DNA of 44,604 bases from JAAZMI01 sp964603615 (GTDB lineage Bacteria > Bacillota > Dethiobacteria > DTU022 > UBA8154): assembly GCA_964603615.1 (NCBI GenBank), contig CAZRVU010000015.1:1-44604 (forward strand). Reading direction: 5' to 3'. Each line of letters begins with the position of its first letter. Position 1 is the first letter of the stretch. This document shows positions 1-7,893 of this stretch, piece after piece. The notes under the pieces are model-generated. The model ran no database searches and had not been told where the DNA came from. It saw only the letters and a program-made list of their open reading frames with translations. Made by a program: the position numbers and the translations under genes.

Positions 1-84
1 CAATTGGCCCGGGCGAAAAATTGTCAGTCGAAGGGATGCTGATTTCAGCAAACGCTTTGCAAATAGAGTTTATGCCGTAGATTT
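1..84 (-). mobile_element. MITE copy 1 (inverted, cut by window edge)
   Basis: Read on the minus strand, this stretch matches the first ~84 bases of the 226-bp repeats at 25586 and 38060, including the interior words TTTGCAA, GCTGAAATCAGCATCCC and TTTTTCGCCCGGGCC. Its terminal inverted repeat (69-84) is degenerate, with three mismatches to GATTCTACTGCATAAA, and it overlaps the stop codon of the MFS gene. The rest of the copy lies outside the window, so no target duplication can be tested. Confidence 0.8.
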
Positions 85-1507
85 ATTGATTAGTCAAAGA
101 TGTGTTGGATTGCAAAAGGGTAAGGATGGTTGCTACGGCAGAGAGACCGCCTCCGAACAGGTAGGCGTATTTTAGGCCGCCGAGAAAGAAGATCGCCTCC
201 ATCCCGCTCAAATAATCTTGAACGACGACGGCTGGCGGTACCACTGCATAAAGCAGTAGCCCGGCGGAAGCAATCCCCAGGGCCATCCCTGTGTGCCGTG
301 CTGTGCCAAGGATGCCGGAGGCTACTCCCAAATGCTGCCGGGGGGAGTTGCCCATCACCGAACTGTTATTCGGAGATTGGAAGATCCCGGTGCCCAGGCC
401 AAAAAAGGCCAGGCGCCACCCCACGGTCAGGGCAGAGGCCGCTACTGGTAGAGAGGCCATTGCCGCCAGAGCTGCAGCACAAAGCGCTGCCCCGGCTGCA
501 GCTAACCCCCGCGTGCCGAGGCGATCGGATAAAGCGCCGCTAAACGGGGCGACGGTCATTACTGCCAAGGGGAAGCAGGTCATGAGTAGCCCTATTTTGC
601 CCGGTGCATAGTGCAGCACCCGCTGCAGGTAAAAAGGCGTGATAAAAACCATGATATACTGTGAGGCAAAGTTTAGCAGGGAGCTGATGGTGCCCAATGT
701 AAAAGTATTGTTTTTAAAGAGGCCCAGATTCATCATCGGTTGTGGCGAATGAGTTTCAATATAGAAGAAACAGGCACCGGCGACGAAAGCTGCCGTTATT
801 GCCAGGCCGGTCAGCAGGTTCATTCCCGTGCTCTGCACCCGGTTGATAAAAAAGAGAAAAGAAAAAAGTCCGATAAAGGCAGATACGGCGCCGGCGGTGT
901 CCATCCGGCCCGGTTGCCCCTTTAGATCGGGGATGATCTTTAGCCCCCAAAGCAGTGCGGCGATACCAATGGGAATGTTGATTAAAAAAATTAATCGCCA
1001 GGACCAGAATGAAGTGAGCAGCCCGCCCAGGGTGGGGCCTAGGGCCAATCCGGCGGAGATGCTGATGGCGTTGATTCCGAGGGCCCGTCCCCGTTCCCGG
1101 GGTTGGAAAACTGCGGTGAGGATGGCAAAAGGCACGGCCATCATCATGCCGGCACCGATTCCCTGGATGGCGCGAAAGGCAATTAGCCAGTAAATTGTCG
1201 GCGCGAGGCCGCAAAGACCGGAGGTAACAGTAAAACCCGCCAGCCCCGCCAGATAGACCTGTTTATACCCGAGGATGTCCCCCAAGCGGCCATAAAACAA
1301 AAGCAGGCTGCTGATCGTGAGCAAATAGATCAACGGAACCCACTGTGCAGTGGCAATGGAGGTATCAAAAAAACTGGTAATGGTCGGCAGGATTACATTG
1401 ACGATACTGGCATCGATAGGTCCCATAATTCCCCCCAACATGACGGCGGTCAACACTTTGTAACGGTGTGTGGATACGGCGGCATTTTTTTCTAACTGTG
1501 AAGACAT
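83..1507 (-). CDS. MFS drug exporter, DHA2 (EmrB/QacA) type
   Basis: This 474-residue membrane protein is of the size and pattern of 14-helix DHA2 exporters, which expel hydrophobic drugs or metabolites by proton antiport. The N-terminal segment has the family hallmarks: a GPIDASIVNVILPTI-like first helix, the loop motif LLLFYGRLGDILGYKQVYLAG (motif A), and motif C-like GLALGPTLGGLLTS near residue 155. The ATG follows an AAGGGGG ribosome binding site. The gene stands alone; its stop codon (83-85) overlaps the degenerate end of a MITE, so the last few residues may derive from an insertion. No regulator gene is adjacent. The substrate cannot be read from the sequence. Confidence 0.9.
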   Translation of the reverse strand: MSSQLEKNAAVSTHRYKVLTAVMLGGIMGPIDASIVNVILPTITSFFDTSIATAQWVPLIYLLTISSLLLFYGRLGDILGYKQVYLAGLAGFTVTSGLCGLAPTIYWLIAFRAIQGIGAGMMMAVPFAILTAVFQPRERGRALGINAISISAGLALGPTLGGLLTSFWSWRLIFLINIPIGIAALLWGLKIIPDLKGQPGRMDTAGAVSAFIGLFSFLFFINRVQSTGMNLLTGLAITAAFVAGACFFYIETHSPQPMMNLGLFKNNTFTLGTISSLLNFASQYIMVFITPFYLQRVLHYAPGKIGLLMTCFPLAVMTVAPFSGALSDRLGTRGLAAAGAALCAAALAAMASLPVAASALTVGWRLAFFGLGTGIFQSPNNSSVMGNSPRQHLGVASGILGTARHTGMALGIASAGLLLYAVVPPAVVVQDYLSGMEAIFFLGGLKYAYLFGGGLSAVATILTLLQSNTSLTNQ

Positions 1508-1530
1508 CGTGTTTCCCCCTTTTCCCCATT

Positions 1531-1560
1531 ATTGTAGCATGTTTTTAAGCAAATCGTAAA
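1531..1560 (-). promoter_or_regulatory. candidate promoter for the MFS exporter
   Basis: On the minus strand there is a -10 TACAAT (complement of 1531-1536) preceded by TGC, as in an extended -10, and a weak -35 TTTACG (complement of 1555-1560) with an 18-bp spacer. It lies about 25 bp upstream of the start codon. Confidence 0.45.
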
Positions 1561-1848
1561 GAAAATAGAAACTGTTTGATGCCGGTGCCGGGGTTGCCCG
1601 TTACAGGCCAGGGGTGCGCCTCTCCTGACCTATTTGCTTGAAATGCCAAACCTGGCCTAAAACGATTTTTCTATCTACCGTTTTTTAATTGCCTGCCAAC
1701 ACGGGTTTTGAAGCCCGCGTTTTTTTACGGGGTACTTTATTTTGTAAAGAAATAGTCGATACGATTAAAAGAGGGGTATTTCTACGCCATAAGGTGCTGC
1801 CCAGAATAAAAACTTTTTTTATGCACAACACAATAACGGGGAGGAATA
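1561..1848. other. intergenic region with one terminator-like hairpin
   Basis: No gene is visible between the MFS promoter and the stalk-domain protein. A hairpin at 1702-1717 (CGGGTT/AGCCCG with one G-T pair) is followed by a run of seven T at 1720-1726. It could terminate an unseen short transcript or attenuate the gene at 1849. The preceding ~100 bases contain two GGCCAGG/CCTGGCC-type words that could pair (around 1602 and 1651), but no known riboswitch class was recognised. Confidence 0.35.
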
Positions 1849-2853
1849 ATGATGGCCAGGTTTACCGGAAAATTTACTACTTTATGTGCGCTGCTGCTAC
1901 TTGTTTGCTTGGTTTTTTCTTCGGCAGTATTTAGCGGAAAAGCTGAAGCGGGGGCGGGAATCAAAGTAAAGATTAATGACAAATTTCTTTCCTTAGCGCA
2001 GTCCCCGCTGCGTGTTAAGGATGGGACAACCTTGCTTCCCTTCCGGCCCATCTATGAGTTCCTGGGGGCAGCTATTACTTGGGATAAAAATAGCGGCACG
2101 GTTTTAGCTTCCAGGGGAGGCATCAAGGTGGCCTTGCAAGTAGCAAGTGGAACAGCTATCATCAACGATGAAAAAGTTATCTTCAACATTGCAGCACGCC
2201 TTGAAAACGGGGTAACCATGGTTCCGACCTGGTTTTTTGCAGAAAGTCTGGGAGCAGAGGTAGATTGGGATGCGGAACAACAAGTGGTTAATATATCTCT
2301 GGCCTCGGTCAGCGGGATTGCGCTGGAAAAAGAGAGTTTGAGTTTGGAGCAGGGAGAAACGGAAATAATAACAGCGACGGTATTCCCAGAAAATGCCTTT
2401 AACAAGAATGTCAGGTGGATTTCTTCTTCATCTTCTGTGGCCAGCGTGCGTCCGGCCGGCGGTATGGGGTCAATCATTTCTGCAATTAATCCCGGCGCCG
2501 CTACGATTACCGCTATGACGGAGGAGGGCAACTACTTAGCAACATGCAGGGTGACGGTGGAGCAAGCCTATACCCCCGTGACAGGGGTGTTTTTGGATAA
2601 AGATTACAGGATCCTTTATGAAGGGGAGCCACCGTGGACTTTAAGGGCCGAAGTATCCCCGGCGGCAGCTACAAATAAAAATATTACCTGGAAGTCTAGC
2701 GATGCCGGTGTTGCTTCCGTCCATAAACAAACGGCTAACCGCGCAGCAATAGTCCCCTTGAAAGAAGGGAAAACAATTGTCAGTGCTACTGCGGAGGATG
2801 GAGGATATGTTGCTGTTTGTACTATAACCGTATTGTCCGATGACGAAGATTAG
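1849..2853 (+). CDS. exported stalk-domain protein with two Big2 domains
   Basis: The 334-residue product begins with a signal peptide (basic MARFTGKF followed by a hydrophobic stretch to about residue 33, ending near GKAEAG). Residues ~38-150 resemble the copper amine oxidase N-terminal (stalk) domain found in many Bacillota surface proteins, with the words LLPFRPIYEFLGAAITWD and MVPTWFFAESLGAEVDWD. Two bacterial Ig-like group 2 domains follow (about 155-240 and 244-330), each with the SLxxGExxxxTATVxP...WxSS..VASV pattern. The protein is likely secreted and surface-associated, with structural or adhesive roles. There is no catalytic motif and no sorting signal. Two in-frame ATGs lie at 1849 and 1852 behind GGGGAGG; either could be used. 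Confidence 0.8.
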   Translation: MMARFTGKFTTLCALLLLVCLVFSSAVFSGKAEAGAGIKVKINDKFLSLAQSPLRVKDGTTLLPFRPIYEFLGAAITWDKNSGTVLASRGGIKVALQVASGTAIINDEKVIFNIAARLENGVTMVPTWFFAESLGAEVDWDAEQQVVNISLASVSGIALEKESLSLEQGETEIITATVFPENAFNKNVRWISSSSSVASVRPAGGMGSIISAINPGAATITAMTEEGNYLATCRVTVEQAYTPVTGVFLDKDYRILYEGEPPWTLRAEVSPAAATNKNITWKSSDAGVASVHKQTANRAAIVPLKEGKTIVSATAEDGGYVAVCTITVLSDDED

Positions 2854-2930
2854 GGGCTGTCTAAGGATTGCCTGGCGCCACCCGCCCGTTAAACGCTCAG
2901 TTTTTGATTGACGAATAAAACATTGATACT

Positions 2931-2955
2931 GCGCCATTTAAGGCGCCCTTTTTTT
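2931..2955 (+). terminator. intrinsic terminator after the Big2 protein
   Basis: GCGCC, a six-base loop, and GGCGC are followed by seven T (2949-2955). It lies 78 bp past the stop codon of the stalk-domain gene. Confidence 0.6.
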
Positions 2956-3335
2956 GTCAAATTATATACATATTGGTGTTGTATTTGGTGTTGTATATAG
3001 TAGCAGGGGCGGCTGGCCATGTAAAAACTACTTAAATATTGTTCAAATTATACCAAAAGTGGGGGGCAGTTCCAAAATGAAGCCCTATTTTCCTTCATGC
3101 AATACCAAGGCCTACCAATTATCATACTATAGTGGGAATAACATTTTCCAGAAATAGTTTTTACGCAGTCTGACGGGGTTCTACCCCGCCCGCTTTTAAA
3201 AAAGTTTCCGCTTGTAGGGTTTGGTTTAACCCGGCCACCTATTTTATTGTTTCCAATTGTCCCCGGCATGTAACTTTCATAGTAGCAACAAGTGTTTTGG
3301 CCCTGAGCAGTAACAAAATTTTCTAACGACAATTT
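2956..3335. other. intergenic region, no gene recognised
   Basis: This 380-bp stretch between convergent genes shows only short, non-homologous reading frames. A small hairpin (CGGGGT-TCT-ACCCCG) lies near 3174-3188. I see no other structured element. Confidence 0.4.
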
Positions 3336-4787
3336 TTAATATGGAGGGTAAGGTATCCGGGCTACCGGGTAAAGGGCGCGGTTCCAGTCGTGGGTGGCTG
3401 CCATCTGTTCATCACTACGATTATAGTAATTGTAGAGGACTCTGCCCGGTATATCGGGGGCCGGGTCATCCCAGGTGGCATCGATATGGTACCAGTTTCC
3501 GTCCAGGTTGACCATATTCCAGGCATGCTTTTCTCCCCCGGCCTTTCCGGTTATAATGCGTGCCTTGATCCCGGCTTTATCCAACATTTTATATAGTAAA
3601 AGGGCATAGCCCTGGCAGACGGCCTGGCCCTTAACTAGAGCGGCATAGGCCGAATGATCCTGATATTTTAGGTCATAGGCTACATTTGCTACAATATAGT
3701 CGTGTATGGCCTTAGTTTTGAGGTGAGCGTTCCTGTTTGTCTCCGGTGTAAGGATCTTCCGTAAAATATCCGCCACCTGTTTTTCTACGATACTTTCCTC
3801 TTCCTTTGTGGTCAGGTATTGAAATTGAAAATTTAAAAGCAGCGCGCCGTCTTTAGCCCCATCCGACCAGCGTATGTTGTGGCTGCACAGGGAGTAACGC
3901 AAATAATCATCTCCAGCAAAGATCACGTCTAGCATTGCTTCTACGGTATCTGGCATCTTCAAAGTTTCGCCGCTGTAACGCACTGCCAGGGAGGTGCTTC
4001 TTTGTTTAAGTGCCCCGGCCAGGGCTTGTTGCAGGCTATTTCGCGTAGTGGCGGCTATTATTTGAGAGCCCTGGGATGCGCTGCTACCGGCACCGGATGA
4101 CGGTATGTTGTCTTCAAGTAAAGGCAAATCTCGCTCTAGTTCTACTGTGTGATGAATTCCGGTTTTTATGTTTTCCAGTTCAACTTCAGCAATATAAAAA
4201 GAACGGCCTGCATCATCGGCGTACCCGGGCCAAATTTGAACGGCAAGTCCCAGTTGAATCGGTCCGGGTTTATTAAAAGTTAATGTATAAAAAATCTCCT
4301 CCTGCTCGTCATCTTTTTTAATAACGCGCTTTTGATCATAAGTGGAATACCAGCAAAAATTTCCGGAGGGTAAAGTACGGTAACCAATTTCCCGCACATA
4401 ATCCAGGGGCTTGCCCCCCTCATGCACGACTGTAAAGCTTTTTATCCGCCATCCGGCAGTATAGTTTAGTATTGTAAAATAGTGAGTGGCGGGGGTGCGC
4501 AGTAGTTTTCCCCCGGAACCCTCTTCGGCGGTGACTAATCCGTTACCGCTGTAACGGGGCAACACTTGCAGGTCGTTAATAGATCCGGCATCATCCGACA
4601 TAAATTTATCCAGATTGCGGTGGAATGATCTTTCTTTTCCCGGCTCCAAACAATTATACTGCTGTTCTATGCTTTCACAGTTTGTTGCAGATGCGGGGAA
4701 AAAAACGGGGAAAAGGCCGTTGGAAAACAGAAGTGCTAAAAGGATAACAATAGCCAGCCAGAATCTAGCAGTTTTTCTAAAAATCAA
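3336..4787 (-). CDS. exported transglutaminase-like domain protein
   Basis: This 483-residue protein has an N-terminal hydrophobic signal segment (about residues 9-32). The C-terminal third carries a transglutaminase/cysteine protease-like core: HDYIVANVAYD, then GQAVCQGYALLLYKML with the presumed catalytic Cys near residue 390, KHAWNMVNLDGNWYHIDATWDD with the His and Asp, and a terminal region with YYNRSD. This matches the Cys-His-Asp triad of bacterial transglut_core proteins. The middle (about 35-340) is unassigned and could be a beta-rich binding region. Start is a TTG with AAGGAG eight bases upstream. It converges on the Big2 protein gene; both products are probably at the cell surface. 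The substrate is unknown. Confidence 0.75.
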   Translation of the reverse strand: MIFRKTARFWLAIVILLALLFSNGLFPVFFPASATNCESIEQQYNCLEPGKERSFHRNLDKFMSDDAGSINDLQVLPRYSGNGLVTAEEGSGGKLLRTPATHYFTILNYTAGWRIKSFTVVHEGGKPLDYVREIGYRTLPSGNFCWYSTYDQKRVIKKDDEQEEIFYTLTFNKPGPIQLGLAVQIWPGYADDAGRSFYIAEVELENIKTGIHHTVELERDLPLLEDNIPSSGAGSSASQGSQIIAATTRNSLQQALAGALKQRSTSLAVRYSGETLKMPDTVEAMLDVIFAGDDYLRYSLCSHNIRWSDGAKDGALLLNFQFQYLTTKEEESIVEKQVADILRKILTPETNRNAHLKTKAIHDYIVANVAYDLKYQDHSAYAALVKGQAVCQGYALLLYKMLDKAGIKARIITGKAGGEKHAWNMVNLDGNWYHIDATWDDPAPDIPGRVLYNYYNRSDEQMAATHDWNRALYPVARIPYPPY

Positions 4788-4849
4788 AGATATTTCTCCT
4801 TTCGTAGCCCTCTACGGTACTGATTTAAGGCATGCTACAATTATTTAAT

Positions 4850-4937
4850 GATTCTACTACATAAACTCTATTTGCAAGGCGTTCGCTGAAATCAGCATCC
4901 CTTTTATGCAGCAGAATGTAATTTTTGCAGTGGAATC
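4850..4937 (+). mobile_element. MITE copy 2, internally deleted (88 bp)
   Basis: The left 52 bases and right 36 bases match the two full-length copies, but the central ~138 bases are absent. Termini are GATTCTACTACATAAA and the inverse of GATTCCACTGCAAAAA. It is flanked by a perfect 6-bp direct repeat TTTAAT (4844-4849 and 4938-4943), which is a target-site duplication. Confidence 0.88.
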
Positions 4938-5115
4938 TTTAATAAATACCAGGTAACGGCCTGGCTAGGCGGAAGGACACAATGTTGTCATCTTTATATT
5001 TGCCCGGGCAGTAACAATAGTTTTGAACTGTGAAACATTAATAGATATAATTACTGCCTTCCGTGTATTTTATCGGCATTTTTGAAAGAATTTTAAAGAA
5101 TCACACTAAATTTAT

Positions 5116-5144
5116 TTGGAAGCAACCCTATCTCATGATAAAAT
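5116..5144 (+). promoter_or_regulatory. candidate promoter of the CODH module
   Basis: TTGGAA at 5116-5121 and TAAAAT at 5139-5144 are separated by exactly 17 bp, giving a sigma-A-like promoter 106 bp upstream of the cooF start. No clear CooA or Fnr box was recognised nearby. The rest of the 4938-5250 interval has no gene. Confidence 0.5.
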
Positions 5145-5250
5145 ATAGTGAAAGGGATTAAAGGAACAAGGCTTTAAGTTCTTAGTAATTCTAAGGATTG
5201 TGAAGATATCAAGAGTTATTCTTCAAACAAAGAGATAGGAGGTGAAAGAG

Positions 5251-5739
5251 ATGAAGGAGATTCTTATTAACCTCGAACACTGCGTCGGTTGCAAAAGCTG
5301 TGAACTCGCTTGCGCCGTTGAACATTCAGAATCTAAAGACATCTTTGCCGCTATCTTGGAGAAACCGCGCCCCGTTCCCCGTATTTATGTGGAGGCGGGA
5401 CAAGAGTTAAATTTTCCCTTGCAATGTCGTCATTGCGCCGATGCACAATGCGTCAAAGCTTGTATTACCGGTGCCTTGTGGCGGGAAGAAGAAACCGGGT
5501 TGATCAAACATACCCCCGAAAAATGTGTGGGTTGTTGGATGTGTGTGATGGCCTGTCCTTTTGGCGCAATTGTCCAGGATAGGCAGGAACAGATTATTTT
5601 GAAGTGCGATCGCTGCCCTGATCGGGAGATACCCGCCTGTGTGGCGGCGTGCCCGACCAAAGCCATTACATTGCGGGAAGTGCCGTCTTATGCGCGAGAG
5701 AAACGCCAGGTCTATCTGGCTAATTTTCAAGAAATATAG
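5251..5739 (+). CDS. cooF: CooF-like polyferredoxin, CODH electron carrier
   Basis: This 162-residue iron-sulfur protein carries electrons from carbon monoxide dehydrogenase to a partner enzyme. Four cysteine clusters are visible in order: CVGCKSCELAC, CRHCADAQCVKAC, CVGCWMCVMACPFG and CDRCPDREIPACVAACPT, consistent with four [4Fe-4S] centres of the HycB/CooF/DmsB family. No signal peptide is present, so it is cytoplasmic. I chose ATG 5251 because AGGAGG at 5237-5242 sits eight bases upstream; a GTG at 5242 would overlap the ribosome binding site. It is the first gene of the cooF-cooS-oxidoreductase set, 241 bp ahead of cooS. Confidence 0.9.
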   Translation: MKEILINLEHCVGCKSCELACAVEHSESKDIFAAILEKPRPVPRIYVEAGQELNFPLQCRHCADAQCVKACITGALWREEETGLIKHTPEKCVGCWMCVMACPFGAIVQDRQEQIILKCDRCPDREIPACVAACPTKAITLREVPSYAREKRQVYLANFQEI

Positions 5740-5778
5740 CTCTGGACCGGGGCCTTGCCCGGCCCCCGCGGGGAAACT

Positions 5779-5870
5779 CCGGGAACACTATTACGGGGGA
5801 GGATGCTGGCTTCCGTGTCAAGTTCAGCTTTGCTGCCCCGCAGGTAACCCCCGGGAACACTATTACGGGG
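5779..5870 (+). repeat. pair of 20-bp direct repeats between cooF and cooS
   Basis: An identical 20-base word beginning CCGGGAACACTATTAC occurs at 5779-5798 and 5851-5870, 72 bp apart. Each copy lies in a CCCCG...CGGGG context that could fold into a small hairpin. An open frame running through both copies (5639-5953) encodes two REHYYG words, but it overlaps the cooF 3' end in another frame and lacks gene-like features. Confidence 0.75.
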
Positions 5871-5980
5871 AGGGGCAGAAAGGGTTTGTTTTTTCCAGAT
5901 TTCTGTTGTTACGAAGGATAGTTGTTGCTATGTTGCCAGCCAAATTATTTTGAAAATATAAATAAGGGAGAGGAGAAGGT

Positions 5981-7858
5981 ATGAACCGGAGTAAATATGC
6001 TCAAAAAAGTATCGATCCTGCCACTCAGGCTATGCTTGCCAGAGCCGAACAGGAAGGGCTGGAAACTGCCTGGGACAGGCTCGTTAAACAGGATCCGCAA
6101 TGCGGTTTCGGGTTGCTTGGTTTATGCTGCCGTAACTGTAATATGGGGCCTTGCCGCATAGATCCCTTTGGCGATGGCCCGCAAAAAGGTGTTTGTGGGG
6201 CCGGCGCCGATACCATTGTGGCCCGCAATTTGTTGCGCGCTATTGCTGCCGGTGCAGCCGCCCACTCGGATCACGGGCGCGATATTGTCGAGGCTTTGCT
6301 GCACGCTGCGGAAGGGAAAGCACCGGATTATGAAATTAAAGACAGGGAGAAGCTTTTGGCCCTGGCCGGGGAGTTAAATGTGCCTGCCGATGGACGTTCC
6401 GAGCAGGAGATCGCCCTCGATGTTGCCAAGAAGGCCCTCGCCGAATTCGGCACCAGCAAGGGCAATTTGGAGCTATTAGCCCGTGCTCCAGCCCAAAGAA
6501 GGAAAAAATGGGGCGAACTGGGGATCCTGCCCCGGGGCATCGACAGGGAAATAGTGGAGATTATGCACCGGACGCATATCGGCGTAGATACGGATTATGT
6601 CAACTTGATTTTACAGGGGCTGCGTGCTGCACTCTCTGACGGGTGGGGAGGCTCGATGTGGGCTACGGAACTCTCCGATGTTTTGTTCGGCACGCCCAAG
6701 CCTCATCGCGGGGTAAGCAACCTGGGTGTTTTAAAAGAAGATGAAGTAAACATCGTCGTGCACGGGCATGAACCTACCCTTTCAGAGATGATCGTCCGGG
6801 CGGCAAAAGAACCGGCAATGGTTGAACTTGCCCGCGCTAAAGGTGCCAGGGGGATTAACCTTTGTGGTATGTGCTGTACCGGCAACGAGCTTTTGATGAG
6901 ACATGATGTTCCTATGGCCGGTAATTTCCTGCAGCAGGAGCTGGCCGTGATCACCGGCGCGGTGGAGGCGATGGTCGTCGATGTACAGTGTATCATGCCT
7001 GCGCTGACAGATGTTGCTGCGTGCTATCATACCAAAATTATCTCTACTTCCCCGAAAGCCAAATTCCCCGGTGCACAGCATATGGCTTTTGACGAGGAAA
7101 AGGCCCTGGCAACTGCCGTAGAGATCGTTCGCACTGCCGTGGAAAATTACTCCAACAGGAACGAGGCCAAAGTGTTTATTCCCTCCGAAAAAATGGAATT
7201 TATGGGCGGATTCAGCGTAGAGGCGATCGTTTCGGCCCTTGGCGGTTCGCTTGACCCTCTTTTAAACGCGATCAAGGAAGGCAGTATCAAAGGAATTGCC
7301 GCCATCGTAGGCTGCAATAACCCCAAAATTAAGCACGACTACGGCCATGTTGCGCTGGCCGAAGAACTGATCCGCAAGGATATCCTCGTTGTGGAAACCG
7401 GCTGTGCAGCCATTGCCAGTGCCAAGGCCGGGTTGCTCCTGCCAGAGGTAGCGGACAAGGCTGGCCCGGGTTTGAAGGCAGTATGCGAGGCATTGCAGAT
7501 CCCGCCGGTGCTGCACATGGGTTCCTGCGTGGATATCAGCCGGATCCTCGTCGTAGCGGGAGCGATCGCCAAGGCTTTGGATGTTGATATCAGCGACCTG
7601 CCCCTGGCCGGAGCAGCGCCGGAGTGGATGTCTGAAAAGGCTGTGAGCATCGGCACTTACGTTATTGGCTCGGGAATTTTCACGGTGTTGGGAACTGTTC
7701 CCCCGGTGCTGGGAAGCAGCAACGTGGCGGCATTGTTAACAGCAGGGGCTAACGACGTGATTGGAGCCGCCTTTGCCGTGGAAGGGGATCCCCTGCAAGC
7801 GGCTGCACTGATGGAGAAACATATCGATGCCAAGCGTGCTCAATTGGGCCTGCCTTAA
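5981..7858 (+). CDS. cooS: anaerobic Ni-Fe carbon monoxide dehydrogenase, catalytic subunit
   Basis: CooS oxidises CO with water to CO2, releasing two electrons and two protons, in the cytoplasm as a homodimer. The 625-residue length is normal for monofunctional CODH. The N-terminal cysteine set CGFGLLGLCCRNCNMGPCR plus GVCGAG supplies the B and D clusters. All C-cluster ligands known from Carboxydothermus CODH-II can be matched: His in VHGHEP, and Cys in LCGMCCTGNE, VDVQCIMPAL, VGCNNPK, ETGCAAIASAKAGLL and MGSCVDISR. A GGGAGAGGAGAAGG tract precedes the ATG. It lies between its ferredoxin and an FAD/NAD oxidoreductase. No acetyl-CoA synthase, cooC or hydrogenase gene is in the window, so the Ni-insertion partner must lie elsewhere. 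Confidence 0.97.
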   Translation: MNRSKYAQKSIDPATQAMLARAEQEGLETAWDRLVKQDPQCGFGLLGLCCRNCNMGPCRIDPFGDGPQKGVCGAGADTIVARNLLRAIAAGAAAHSDHGRDIVEALLHAAEGKAPDYEIKDREKLLALAGELNVPADGRSEQEIALDVAKKALAEFGTSKGNLELLARAPAQRRKKWGELGILPRGIDREIVEIMHRTHIGVDTDYVNLILQGLRAALSDGWGGSMWATELSDVLFGTPKPHRGVSNLGVLKEDEVNIVVHGHEPTLSEMIVRAAKEPAMVELARAKGARGINLCGMCCTGNELLMRHDVPMAGNFLQQELAVITGAVEAMVVDVQCIMPALTDVAACYHTKIISTSPKAKFPGAQHMAFDEEKALATAVEIVRTAVENYSNRNEAKVFIPSEKMEFMGGFSVEAIVSALGGSLDPLLNAIKEGSIKGIAAIVGCNNPKIKHDYGHVALAEELIRKDILVVETGCAAIASAKAGLLLPEVADKAGPGLKAVCEALQIPPVLHMGSCVDISRILVVAGAIAKALDVDISDLPLAGAAPEWMSEKAVSIGTYVIGSGIFTVLGTVPPVLGSSNVAALLTAGANDVIGAAFAVEGDPLQAAALMEKHIDAKRAQLGLP

Positions 7859-7893
7859 TCTGTTGAAGAAGAAATTCGGGAGAAGTGATAAAG

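Noticed and set aside
5201..5225. Possible CooA/Fnr-type site TTGTGAAGATATCAAG before cooF
   Set aside because: The half-sites do not match either consensus with the right spacing, and it lies downstream of the predicted promoter.
5639..5953. 104-residue plus-strand frame with repeated REHYYG words after cooF
   Set aside because: It overlaps the cooF 3' end in another frame, the REHYYG words come from the 20-bp DNA repeat, and it lacks a ribosome binding site.
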